Below the pieces are notes generated by a model. It ran no database searches. It was not told where the DNA came from and worked only from the letters and a program-made list of their open reading frames with translations. From Candidatus Aenigmatarchaeota archaeon (GTDB taxonomy: Archaea; Aenigmatarchaeota; Aenigmatarchaeia; QMZP01): a DNA stretch of 44,214 nt. The stretch is taken from contig JACPNN010000004.1 in NCBI GenBank assembly GCA_016185435.1, forward strand, positions 137,635 through 181,848, read 5' to 3'. A program made the translations under genes and the position numbers. Shown here in pieces: positions 30,367-37,953 of the stretch. Every line of letters begins with the position of its first letter. Within the stretch, counting starts at the first letter, position 1.

Positions 30367-30543
30367 ATGGCCGAATATTTCTTTTGCCGAAGTTGCTACG
30401 GTGTCGTCGCGGTCGCACACACCCTCTCAACTCGAGGCCCTATGCAAGACGCTACAGCGTGCAATTTTGTTTTGCAATCAATATACCTCAAAGCCTTTAT
30501 TGAAGCGATTCATTCTTATTCGGCTGACAGAGGCGTTATTTAG
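30367..30543 (+). pseudogene. Short CxxC ORF running into repeat E6
   Basis: ATG with a good AAGGAGG site six bases upstream gives MAEYFFCRSCYGVVAV, which starts like a zinc-ribbon protein and then reads straight through repeat E6 into the DNA opposite the Cas2-like gene. I interpret it as a gene cut off at the repeat. Confidence 0.4.
30412..30448 (-). repeat. Structured 37-nt repeat, copy E6, next to cas2-like gene
   Basis: Identical to E5. Lies 29 bp after the stop of the Cas2-like gene, in the orientation where the foldable strand is the cas coding strand. Closes the 28867-30411 segment. Confidence 0.92.
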
Positions 30544-30768
30544 CATGCATTTGGCGCATTTTGAGCACAGCGTGGAAGCTAAAAATGTGTCACTGTTGGA
30601 GTTCAATAACTCTGATGCCTTTTTTCTGAAATCTCTGAGATCCTTTTCAGCCAATGTGCCGAATGAAAGACCGCCGGGCAGGCTGCTCAGCCCGAAATCT
30701 CTGGCCAGGAAGCGCATCAGTTTCTGTTTCTTTCTGCTTCTTGTGCGCCAGTAAGCCATCATCTCCAT
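30478..30768 (-). CDS. Cas2-like protein with shortened N-terminus
   Basis: Up to 96 residues, overlapping the end of cas1 (starts at 30768, or 30762 with an ATGA overlap). It resembles Cas2 from its first helix on: RKKQKLMRFLARDFGL, then GGLSFGTLAEKDLRDFRKKASELL in place of QxSVFEG-L..., and DTFLASTLCSKCAKC like the last strand and LCxxC of many Cas2 proteins. The usual first strand with its Asp (YDI) is not present; MAYWRTR stands there. Cas2 bridges Cas1 dimers during spacer integration, and its catalytic Asp is dispensable. The call is by pattern and by operon with cas1. Confidence 0.6.
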   Translation of the reverse strand: MEMMAYWRTRSRKKQKLMRFLARDFGLSSLPGGLSFGTLAEKDLRDFRKKASELLNSNSDTFLASTLCSKCAKCMLNNASVSRIRMNRFNKGFEVY

Positions 30769-31757
30769 GGGTGGTAATCCTCCAGCTTGAACGGGATATA
30801 TTCCTTTTCCCTGCCAGTGAGATAATGTGCCAGGTGTAGGACTTGGGCTTTGACAGCCTCTCTAACTTTTATCCTTTGCCCGTGCCAGTTCATGCTTTTA
30901 TTCAGCCGCGAATATATCCTGGTGACCAGTATCCTTTTGCCGTCTTTGAGAAGCACGCCGTTGCTGACAAACTTTGCTCCCCGGTTGGCATTCTTGATAA
31001 TGATTCCAACAACCGCCACATCAACAAGCGGAACCCTGAACTCCTCGATTAGGTCGAAAATGAGGGACATCTGTCCATACCTGTCTGCATGGTAAAAACC
31101 AATGTAGGGATCAAGGCCTGTGTAAAGGCAGTTCCTTTCCAGTTCGTTATATAAAATCCCATAGCCATAGTTAAGCATCACATTGACGGAGTCCTTCGCA
31201 TTTCGCGTTACTCTCCCTGGAAAATCTACAAGCTTGCGGATGCATCTGAAGTACTGGCCTGCTATGTTCCCCTCCAGTGCCAGCAGATTGGAGCGCATTT
31301 CTGGCATACTGCCCGAAACCATGTGCAGTGAATCAAGATATGTTTCTATTCTGATAGTTTCTTGGCTGAAATCTGCCTCATATTTCTTGGAAAGGAATTT
31401 CAGAAAGCTCAACTGAGCATTTCCCTTTGCCTCTATGAATTTTTTCGCAAGGATTGCGGCCATTCCCGAGTTAGCAGCTTCCGCCTGCCTTTGACGTATC
31501 AGAGATAAGCTTCCCTTCTTGCTGGGTATGAGCCTGCCCACAGGCATTCCGAACTTCCCAAGAAACACAATATCGATATCATATTCAAGTGCCAAGCTTA
31601 CCGCACCTGCAGAAATTGAGGAAGGGGCAAGAACAATGATTTTTGAAATCTTCCTTACAGGAAACTCCTTTTCTGTTTTTCCTTTTGGGTCGAAAAGGAC
31701 TATCCTTTCCCCTGACTTCCTTATCCTTGTTCCGAAGCGGTTGATTATAATATCCAT
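30759..31757 (-). CDS. cas1: CRISPR-associated endonuclease/integrase Cas1
   Basis: 332 residues from ATG 31757 (MDIIINRFGTRIRKSGER, the usual Cas1 beginning); an upstream ATG at 31811 adds residues atypical of the family. The N-terminal beta domain is followed by the helical catalytic domain with LEGNIAGQYF (E162), NVMLNYGYGILYNEL, GLDPYIGFYHADRYG (H223) and LIFDLIEEFR (D235/E238), so the metal-binding E-H-D/E set is kept. Cas1 integrates DNA into repeat arrays. No interference genes are in the window; only a Cas2-like gene follows, then a 37-nt repeat. Confidence 0.95.
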   Translation of the reverse strand: MDIIINRFGTRIRKSGERIVLFDPKGKTEKEFPVRKISKIIVLAPSSISAGAVSLALEYDIDIVFLGKFGMPVGRLIPSKKGSLSLIRQRQAEAANSGMAAILAKKFIEAKGNAQLSFLKFLSKKYEADFSQETIRIETYLDSLHMVSGSMPEMRSNLLALEGNIAGQYFRCIRKLVDFPGRVTRNAKDSVNVMLNYGYGILYNELERNCLYTGLDPYIGFYHADRYGQMSLIFDLIEEFRVPLVDVAVVGIIIKNANRGAKFVSNGVLLKDGKRILVTRIYSRLNKSMNWHGQRIKVREAVKAQVLHLAHYLTGREKEYIPFKLEDYHPWR

Positions 31758-31918
31758 ACTGTCATGCCTGAATGCTGCTTTGTTATATTTTGTTTCGGCT
31801 ATTTTAATCATTCAAATCCTTTTCATATGTTCATGTGTTCAGAAATGCGTCACAGCCTCCGCAGAGAAAATGCCATGGAGATATCTTAATTAATCCTGCC
31901 GCTATCCTTTTAGTAACT

Positions 31919-32296
31919 ATGGACAAAGTCGTGCATTTCGAGGTTCCGGCAGAAGATCTGGAGAGGGCCAGGAAATTCTACACCGGCGTGTTCGGGTGGA
32001 AGATTGATAGGGTGCCCAATATGGATTACCAGATAGTTTCCACGGTGGAGACTGATGAAAAAGGGATGCCGAAAGAGCCGGGAGCGATAAACGGCGGCAT
32101 GATGATGAAGCATGATGACACCCCTTCGCCTGTGATTGTGATAAATGTTGCAAAGATGGAGGATTCTCTCAGGAACCTGAAGGAATCGGGAGGCAGGGTT
32201 GTGATGGAGCCCCAGAAGGTAGGGGACATGGGCCTCTATGCGAGGTTTGTCGACCCTGAAGGCAACCTCATGGGCATCTGGCAGGACCTCAAATAG
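31919..32296 (+). CDS. VOC-family (glyoxalase-like) protein
   Basis: 125 residues with two beta-alpha-beta-beta-beta units of the vicinal oxygen chelate fold: VVHFEVPAEDLERARKFYTGVFGWKI and SLRNLKESGGRVVMEPQ...GLYARFVDPEGNLMGIWQ. His and Glu positions fit a metal site. Family members include glyoxalases, dioxygenases and resistance proteins; this subtype (FEVPAxDxxRAxxFY) is of unknown substrate. It diverges from cas1, and TATCCTTTTAG lies upstream of the ATG. Confidence 0.87.
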   Translation: MDKVVHFEVPAEDLERARKFYTGVFGWKIDRVPNMDYQIVSTVETDEKGMPKEPGAINGGMMMKHDDTPSPVIVINVAKMEDSLRNLKESGGRVVMEPQKVGDMGLYARFVDPEGNLMGIWQDLK

Positions 32297-32317
32297 CTGT
32301 GGCTGGAAGGGATGATC

Positions 32318-32836
32318 ATGGCCAATATAAAACAAAAGCAATGGCTTCCAATTAGCTGGAAAGTTATGGCAGCTTATGGCATCATGAATATCTTTTTTGC
32401 TGTTGCTGTCCCTTTCAGCTCGTACTTCGGCCTTCCTGGGCAACCTATGTTTGTCTTTGCCCAAGGAGATGAGAAGTTCACTGGCCTCACATGGGACAGG
32501 ATTGCCTCATTCAATCCCGACCTGGGAACATGGATAGTGCTCACGATGGTGAGCATGTGCGCGATGATGATGAGCGTGGGTGTGCTCACTTTCATGATAT
32601 CCAGGCATTCTTACCGCCAAGGGGAGAGGTGGGCCTGGAAAGCTCTTGTGGCTGCGAATGCCCTTACACTTGCTTATTATGTGTTCTTCATAGGAGGGGC
32701 ACATGCGGCCAAAGGGCTACAATTTTGGACGTGGATTCCTGGAACTTCAGGCCTTGGATCTGATTTGTTCATTGCAATCGCAATCATCTGGCTGGTTGCT
32801 GGTTTATGGCTCCCGAGAAAGGAGCTGAAGCCATGA
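32318..32836 (+). CDS. Four-TM membrane protein, unknown function
   Basis: 172 residues from ATG 32318 with GGAAGG upstream. Four hydrophobic segments (WKVMAAYGIMNIFFAVAVPF; WIVLTMVSMCAMMMSVGVLTFMI; ALVAANALTLAYYVFFIGG; LFIAIAIIWLVAGLWL) and short loops. No conserved catalytic motif. It lies between the VOC gene and the DUF899-type thioredoxin-fold gene, all on +, so they may be co-transcribed. No family recognised with confidence. Confidence 0.7.
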   Translation: MANIKQKQWLPISWKVMAAYGIMNIFFAVAVPFSSYFGLPGQPMFVFAQGDEKFTGLTWDRIASFNPDLGTWIVLTMVSMCAMMMSVGVLTFMISRHSYRQGERWAWKALVAANALTLAYYVFFIGGAHAAKGLQFWTWIPGTSGLGSDLFIAIAIIWLVAGLWLPRKELKP

Positions 32837-32861
32837 TCATGTTCAGCTTTAGGTGAAAAAT

Positions 32862-33353
32862 ATGAGCGCTAAAAAAATGGAAGTGAAGGACTACCAATTC
32901 AGGGACTGGAATAACAAGACTATCGGCCTTTCAGGTCTTTTCGGAAGCAAGGAAGAGCTTATACTGATACACAACATGGGAAAGTCATGCTCCTACTGCA
33001 CCATGTGGGCGGATGGCTTCAATGGTGTTTTGCATCACCTTGAGGACAGGGCTTCATTCGTTGTTGTATCCCCCGACAGCCCGAAGGTTCAGAAGGCATT
33101 TGCAAAAGGCAGGGGATGGAAGTTCAGAATGGTTTCAGCCGAAGGCAGCCCGTTCAGCAGGGAAATGGGCTTTGAAAGTGATGATGGGGAGCCTTGTCCA
33201 GGGGTGTCTGTCTTCCAGAAAAGGGGGAGGAATATGCACAGGGTATCCCACGACAAGTTTGGGCCAGGGGATTCTTACTGTTTGGTGTGGCACCTTTTCA
33301 GCCTGCTGCCCGAGGGAAGCAAGGATTGGGAACCTAAGTTTGAGTACAAATAG
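32862..33353 (+). CDS. DUF899-type thioredoxin-fold protein
   Basis: 163 residues from the ATG after AGGTGA. Thioredoxin-like fold with LSGLFGSKEELILIHNMGKSCSYCTMWADGFNG (CSYC at about 46-49), VVVSPDSPKVQKAFAKGRGW and GMVSAEGSPF-like block. DUF899 proteins are AhpC/TSA-related thiol proteins of unknown substrate. Follows the four-TM protein gene. Confidence 0.85.
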   Translation: MSAKKMEVKDYQFRDWNNKTIGLSGLFGSKEELILIHNMGKSCSYCTMWADGFNGVLHHLEDRASFVVVSPDSPKVQKAFAKGRGWKFRMVSAEGSPFSREMGFESDDGEPCPGVSVFQKRGRNMHRVSHDKFGPGDSYCLVWHLFSLLPEGSKDWEPKFEYK

Positions 33354-33398
33354 ATTCATTTTTTAAGCAGTGAAATCAAGATTAGATAGGCTGATGTT

Positions 33399-34283
33399 AT
33401 GTTCGAAGCCTTTTCAAGGAGCTGGGAAATAACAAAGCTGAGCTTTGATGTGATTAAGAAGGACAGGGAGCTGCTCCTATTCCCGCTTCTTGCGGCCATA
33501 TTTTCCCTCATATTCAGCCTTGCCATGCTTTTCCCGACTGTGATAGCCCTAATCCTCAAAGGGATCGGGCCAGAGGCCTATGGCATCCTTGAATATGTTG
33601 TGATATTTCTCACATATCTGGGCCTGGCTGTCATAGCGACCTTCTTCAATGTGTGCGTGGTCTATACCACGAAAAGGAGGTTCGAGGGCGGCAATGCTAC
33701 ATTCGGGGAAAGCATCAGGTTTGGGCTGTCGAAAATCCATCTCATCCTTGCCTGGGGACTGGTTTCAGCAACAGTCGGCCTCATTCTCAGGGTAATAGAC
33801 AGCATGGCGGAAAGGGCGGGCAAAGTGGGCTACATACTGCTGAAAATAACCGCATTCATCCTGGGCATGGCCTGGAGCATAGTCACCATCTTCGTGGTTC
33901 CCGGCATGGTTTACCACAATCTCGGGCCGTTTGAGGCGATAAAGAGGTCTGCTGAAACGCTGAAGAAGACATGGGGCGAGAACCTTTTCAGATACTTTGG
34001 GCTGGGCCTCGCACAGCTCGTGTTTGTGGTTTTGGGCCTGATTGGGGCCTTCATCCTGTTCTTTGCTCTTGGCGGATTGGGGGCTGCAGGCATGATAGCG
34101 GCAATAGCCATAGCCATCCTCTATTTCCTTGCGGTCGGCCTTATCTTCAGCGCGGCAAACACAATATTCAGCACGGCCCTTTACGCCTATGCGGACACAG
34201 GGAAGCTTCCCGAAGGCTACTCAGAAGAGATAGTCAAAAATGCTTTCAGGAGGAGGTCTGGCCTTGTGACAGGAGTCGTTTGA
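33399..34283 (+). CDS. DUF6159-like polytopic membrane protein
   Basis: 294 residues with six or more hydrophobic segments. The start MFEAFSRSWEITKLSFDVIKKDRELLLFPLL is characteristic of a widespread archaeal/bacterial membrane family of unknown function (DUF6159). It has an amphipathic insertion (VYTTKRRFEGGNATFGESIRFGLSK) and a C-terminal SAANTIFSTALYAYADTGKLPEGYS. No catalytic residues known. Confidence 0.8.
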   Translation: MFEAFSRSWEITKLSFDVIKKDRELLLFPLLAAIFSLIFSLAMLFPTVIALILKGIGPEAYGILEYVVIFLTYLGLAVIATFFNVCVVYTTKRRFEGGNATFGESIRFGLSKIHLILAWGLVSATVGLILRVIDSMAERAGKVGYILLKITAFILGMAWSIVTIFVVPGMVYHNLGPFEAIKRSAETLKKTWGENLFRYFGLGLAQLVFVVLGLIGAFILFFALGGLGAAGMIAAIAIAILYFLAVGLIFSAANTIFSTALYAYADTGKLPEGYSEEIVKNAFRRRSGLVTGVV

Positions 34284-34302
34284 AATCAGGATTCCTAAGC
34301 CA

Positions 34303-34737
34303 TCATTCTCTGGAAACAACGAAAGTTGCCACATACTCTGCTTTTTCTATTTTCCTGGAAGTTTCAGGATAAGGGTCTATTGCTGTCAATGATATCGAAT
34401 ACCTGTCAAAAGCTATTGCTGCAGGCAAGCTTGCTCCGGGCATCCTTGTCAGACTGTAGTTGCCGAGAGCCCTGCCTTCCTTTGATACCCTTGCCACGGC
34501 TGTCACCTGGCCCGCCCATATGCACGCTGAGCCGGACGGGCATCTTGAATCCTCTGTGACATTTGTGAACTCTATAGTCAGGTTTTCAGATTTTATGAGC
34601 GCTGCCTCGCTTATTTTCAGCCGGAAAGGTTCCCCCAGAAATGCCTCTTTTTCCATTTTTTCTGGAACGCTCTGGATGCAGCCGCTAAGAAAAAGCATTC
34701 CTGCCATTGCAAACACGAAACCGCACTTAGATATCAT
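34303..34737 (-). CDS. Lipoprotein with CPSG...CIWAG motif
   Basis: 144 residues. The signal peptide ends in a lipobox (FLSGC, C19), followed by a beta-rich domain with NVTEDSRCPSGSACIWAGQVTAVARV. The paired cysteines probably form a disulfide, as in other exported proteins with this motif. Function unknown. Its first codons overlap the end of the XPD-like helicase gene by about 11 bp on the same strand, so the two are cotranscribed. Confidence 0.8.
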   Translation of the reverse strand: MISKCGFVFAMAGMLFLSGCIQSVPEKMEKEAFLGEPFRLKISEAALIKSENLTIEFTNVTEDSRCPSGSACIWAGQVTAVARVSKEGRALGNYSLTRMPGASLPAAIAFDRYSISLTAIDPYPETSRKIEKAEYVATFVVSRE

Positions 34738-36418
34738 GGCCGACCCTCTTCACAGACTCCTTGAACCACTCAGGGAACAGCTCATGGTTCCTCTTTGCGA
34801 AGTTCAGGAAATCGGCATCAAGCATATATGTGACGCAAGAGTCATCCTCGGCGCGCATGCCCCGGCCATATGTCTGGATGAGCCTGACAGCTGTCAGCCA
34901 GGCATACCATCTCGGGTCCCTTTCCATCCTGGCCCTTATCTGGGGATTCCCCAAGTCCGGATAAGGCACTTTGCACATCACCTGGAACCTGCAGAAGTCG
35001 TATTTCAGGTCAACGCCCTCATATGCGCTTGGAGTAACCAGTACAAGGGGCTGGACAGAGCCCATGAACTTCCTGAAAATATGCTCCCTGTTCTTGCTGT
35101 CATTTGAAAGCAGCCTGCCGCTGTCTATGGAGGTCATAATTGAACTTTGCAGAGTGTAACTGTGGGTATGTATGACGCCTTTCTCTTTTGGGTGCTTGTC
35201 CAGAATACTTTTTATGGACTTCAACAGGCGAGGCATGCTGCCTTCGGCATTCCTTTTGGCCATGCTTCCCACAGGGGAGAAGATGAAAGGCCTTCTCTGG
35301 AGGGGGAATGTTGAAGGGACCCTTATATAAGCAATGTCCCCACTGATATTGAGGCTGTGCGCCATCGCCTCTGCGTCGAGTATGGTTGCCGACTGCAGAA
35401 GGAAGTGATCGGCCTTGTCAAAAAGGAGATTGGACCACTTTTTCACCTCTATCGGCTTGAACTCTACCCAGCCTTTTTGGCTCAAGCCTTTTTCTAAAAG
35501 GCTTGTCCACAGCCTGAAATCGGTCACCCAGTTCTTTTCATCGGCCTCAAGCTCCTCGATGAGGAATCCCAGTTTCTTTTTCTTGTTCCTCATGTCCCTC
35601 AGCCTTTCCAGTTCCTTTGCTGACATATCGCCTGTCTTTCCCTCCTCTTTTTTTATTTTTTCCTCGAACAGCTCCTTCCATTCCTTAAGCATTCCAAGCC
35701 ATTCCTTTATCTCCATATTCACCTTCGGAAAGCTCTGGCCTATCAGGCCTGCATCATAAGCAGACAGCCTGAATGATATGTAATCCATCAGCCTGCCCTC
35801 TATGTTGTGCGCCTCGTCGCAGATTATCAGCTTTCTGGGGCCGAAGTCGCCGACAAAATTTGTCTCGTTAAGGAAATAATCGTAATTGAACACAACAACC
35901 TTCCTGTTCATGGCGTCGCACTTCTGCTTCCAGTAGAGGCACATCTCCTTTTCAGGCGATATATACAATTTGCCTCTCTTGTCTGATCTGGCAACTGGAA
36001 CCATCTCTTCCGCGGCCTGGCCTTCTGGGACCGGCAGGTGGGGGCACTCAAAACCTTTTTTCATAACACAATCCCCGATGTCGACGCTCTTCTGCCTGTC
36101 GAGCAGGCAGGGGAAATTGCCCCTTCCTTTGACCATGGGTATGGGGAAGTCTCTCAGGTACTGCTCCTGCAGGAACTTGGATGATACGAGAAAGTAGGCC
36201 GAATTGAAGTAGTTGGCTACGGCCATTGCAACAGCTGATTTGCCGAAGCCTGTGGGGGCTTCAAGCATCACGCACCTCTGGCCTTCCCTGAAGGATTTGA
36301 GGATGGCCGCTATCGTCTCCTGCTGGTGCTGCCGCATTTCGCCGAAGGGAAAAAATGATCTGAAATCTTCGTTATAATCTGTCCTTTCTTTTCCGATCTC
36401 GATTAGCTTAATAGCCAT
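34727..36418 (-). CDS. XPD/Rad3/DinG-like DNA helicase
   Basis: 563 residues with Walker A EAPTGFGKSAVA, an iron-sulfur-type cysteine set (FPC, GDC, FEC, MC..., QKC between about 100 and 165), DEAH as IICDEAHNIEG, and C-terminal motifs SATILDAE, TPSAYEGVDL and QTYGRGMRAEDD. It is a superfamily 2, 5'-3' helicase of the Rad3/XPD/DinG group, used in DNA repair. The length is shorter than XPD (about 620-750). A lipoprotein gene follows with a small overlap. Confidence 0.92.
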   Translation of the reverse strand: MAIKLIEIGKERTDYNEDFRSFFPFGEMRQHQQETIAAILKSFREGQRCVMLEAPTGFGKSAVAMAVANYFNSAYFLVSSKFLQEQYLRDFPIPMVKGRGNFPCLLDRQKSVDIGDCVMKKGFECPHLPVPEGQAAEEMVPVARSDKRGKLYISPEKEMCLYWKQKCDAMNRKVVVFNYDYFLNETNFVGDFGPRKLIICDEAHNIEGRLMDYISFRLSAYDAGLIGQSFPKVNMEIKEWLGMLKEWKELFEEKIKKEEGKTGDMSAKELERLRDMRNKKKKLGFLIEELEADEKNWVTDFRLWTSLLEKGLSQKGWVEFKPIEVKKWSNLLFDKADHFLLQSATILDAEAMAHSLNISGDIAYIRVPSTFPLQRRPFIFSPVGSMAKRNAEGSMPRLLKSIKSILDKHPKEKGVIHTHSYTLQSSIMTSIDSGRLLSNDSKNREHIFRKFMGSVQPLVLVTPSAYEGVDLKYDFCRFQVMCKVPYPDLGNPQIRARMERDPRWYAWLTAVRLIQTYGRGMRAEDDSCVTYMLDADFLNFAKRNHELFPEWFKESVKRVGHDI

Positions 36419-36452
36419 AATGGGAGAAATTGTCAGGCGGGAATAAATTGGC

Positions 36453-37007
36453 TTAGAGCCTGATGCTCACCTCCACCGCATCATTGGCCATAGGGACAAA
36501 AATATATCTGCTGCTGTATTTCCCCGAATTCCTCACATAGTCCAGATAATCCCCCATCTCCCTTGCGAAGATTCTGGCGTTGTCTGCTATAATCATGCTC
36601 CCTTTCCTGAGGTTCTTTTCGGACAGCTTCAGGTAGTCCAGATATTGCTCTTTTGAGGCGTCAATGAAAATGAGGTCAAATTTCTGCCTCAATTGAGGCA
36701 ATATTTTCACTGCATCGCCGACAAGAATCTCCACCTTTTCTGACAGGCCTGCCTTTTCTATGTTTTCTCTTGCTGCTTTTGCCCATTCATCGCTGACTTC
36801 CAGACAAATCAATTTACCATTCTCCGGCATTTCGCTGGCTATAACAATTGCGGAATAGCCAACTAATGTGCCGATTTCAAGGGAATTCCTTGGCCTGCGC
36901 TGCTTCAAAATTTCCCTGAAAACTGCTGCCTTGTAAGGCCCGATTATTGGTAGGCCAAGCCTCTCGGCATCCATTTCTATCTGCCTCAGAATATGCTCTG
37001 ATCTCAT
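36453..37007 (-). CDS. SAM-dependent O-methyltransferase (family 3 / CCoAOMT-like)
   Basis: 184 residues. Class I methyltransferase with NSLEIGTLVGYSAIVIASEMPENGKLICLEVSDEWA (AdoMet site), VGDAVKILPQL, and FDLIFIDASKEQYLDYL (metal-binding Asp region), then IIADNARIF. It resembles bacterial/archaeal catechol- or caffeoyl-CoA-type O-methyltransferases. Substrate unknown. The divergent EamA transporter gene starts 49 bp away. Confidence 0.9.
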   Translation of the reverse strand: MRSEHILRQIEMDAERLGLPIIGPYKAAVFREILKQRRPRNSLEIGTLVGYSAIVIASEMPENGKLICLEVSDEWAKAARENIEKAGLSEKVEILVGDAVKILPQLRQKFDLIFIDASKEQYLDYLKLSEKNLRKGSMIIADNARIFAREMGDYLDYVRNSGKYSSRYIFVPMANDAVEVSIRL

Positions 37008-37055
37008 GCAGTTAATTGTGGCCGGGATTTATATCCCTGAAGAAGAATTATCCGT

Positions 37056-37949
37056 ATGGAAACCAAGCAGACAGGTGTTCTGGCCGTATTGCTTGCAAGC
37101 ATGATGTGGGCGATAGAGCCTGTATTTGCAAAGCTGTCATATGAAAATTCAGATTTTCTTCAGACCTCGGCTGTCAGGGCAATTGTTGTTGTTCTGACAG
37201 CCCTGCTGTACATATTTCTCAGGGGCAAAGGAAATTTCAGGGTAACAAGAAAAGAAGTATATCCGCTGGCCTATATTGGTCTGGTGGGAACTGTTTTCGC
37301 AGACTTGATATATTTTTTCGCCCTCACAAGCGTCCCTGTGGTCAATGCTGTTCTGATCGGCCACATGCAGCCTGTTTTCATAATCCTGATAGCATTCTTC
37401 ATCCTGAAAGAGGACAGGCTGACAAAATATGACTATCTGGGGATTCTGCTTATGATAATATCAGGGCTGCTGGTTACCACCAAGACTGCAGAGAATCTTG
37501 CAATGCTGAGATTCGGGACATTCGGGGATTTGCTTGTGCTTGCAGCAACGGCTGCATGGGCAACAACAGCTATAGCTATGAGAAAATATCTTAGAAATCT
37601 TGATGCAGGCATTATTACCTTCTACAGGTTTCTTGTAGCAGCAATTGTTTTTGTAATTTATCTGACTATAATTTCTGCGATTCATATCGACAATATTTAC
37701 CAAATCTTGGTTGGAATCGTTGTTGGCGCAGGAACGATTCTATATTACGAGGGCTTGAAACGCATAAAGGCTGCCCAGGTATCAGCCCTTGAGCTCTCCG
37801 CGCCCTTTTTTGCGGCTGTTCTGGCCCTCCTCATTCTTGGGGAACAAGTAACCTTGATGCAGATTAGCGGTATTTTCCTGCTGACAGCAGGGGTATATTT
37901 TATGTCCAGGAAAGAAAATGCTGAAGGTGTGGCCGAAAGGGGAAAATGA
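37056..37949 (+). CDS. EamA/DMT-family transporter
   Basis: 297 residues with ten hydrophobic segments in two EamA repeats: MMWAIEPVFAKLSYENSDFLQTSAVRAIVVVLTALLYIFLRG, then VNAVLIGHMQPVFIILIAFFILKEDRL; and AATAAWATTAIAMRKYLRNLDAGIITFYRFLVAAIV ending LELSAPFFAAVLALLILGEQVTLMQISGIFLLTAGVYFM. Drug/metabolite transporter superfamily, exporting small metabolites; substrate unknown. Confidence 0.92.
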   Translation: METKQTGVLAVLLASMMWAIEPVFAKLSYENSDFLQTSAVRAIVVVLTALLYIFLRGKGNFRVTRKEVYPLAYIGLVGTVFADLIYFFALTSVPVVNAVLIGHMQPVFIILIAFFILKEDRLTKYDYLGILLMIISGLLVTTKTAENLAMLRFGTFGDLLVLAATAAWATTAIAMRKYLRNLDAGIITFYRFLVAAIVFVIYLTIISAIHIDNIYQILVGIVVGAGTILYYEGLKRIKAAQVSALELSAPFFAAVLALLILGEQVTLMQISGIFLLTAGVYFMSRKENAEGVAERGK

Positions 37950-37953
37950 ATGC

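Noticed and set aside
28364-30448. Ordinary CRISPR array
   Set aside because: Repeat length and Cas1 fit, but the intervals are 429 and 1545 bp with genes, not short spacers, and only three copies are present.
30091-30543. 150-residue plus-strand protein
   Set aside because: No protein character before the internal ATG 30367, and the end overlaps the Cas2-like gene antisense; only the short truncated ORF is listed.
28364-31757. Casposon
   Set aside because: Cas1 is present, but there is no family B DNA polymerase, and the flanking repeats are direct, not terminal inverted repeats of one element.
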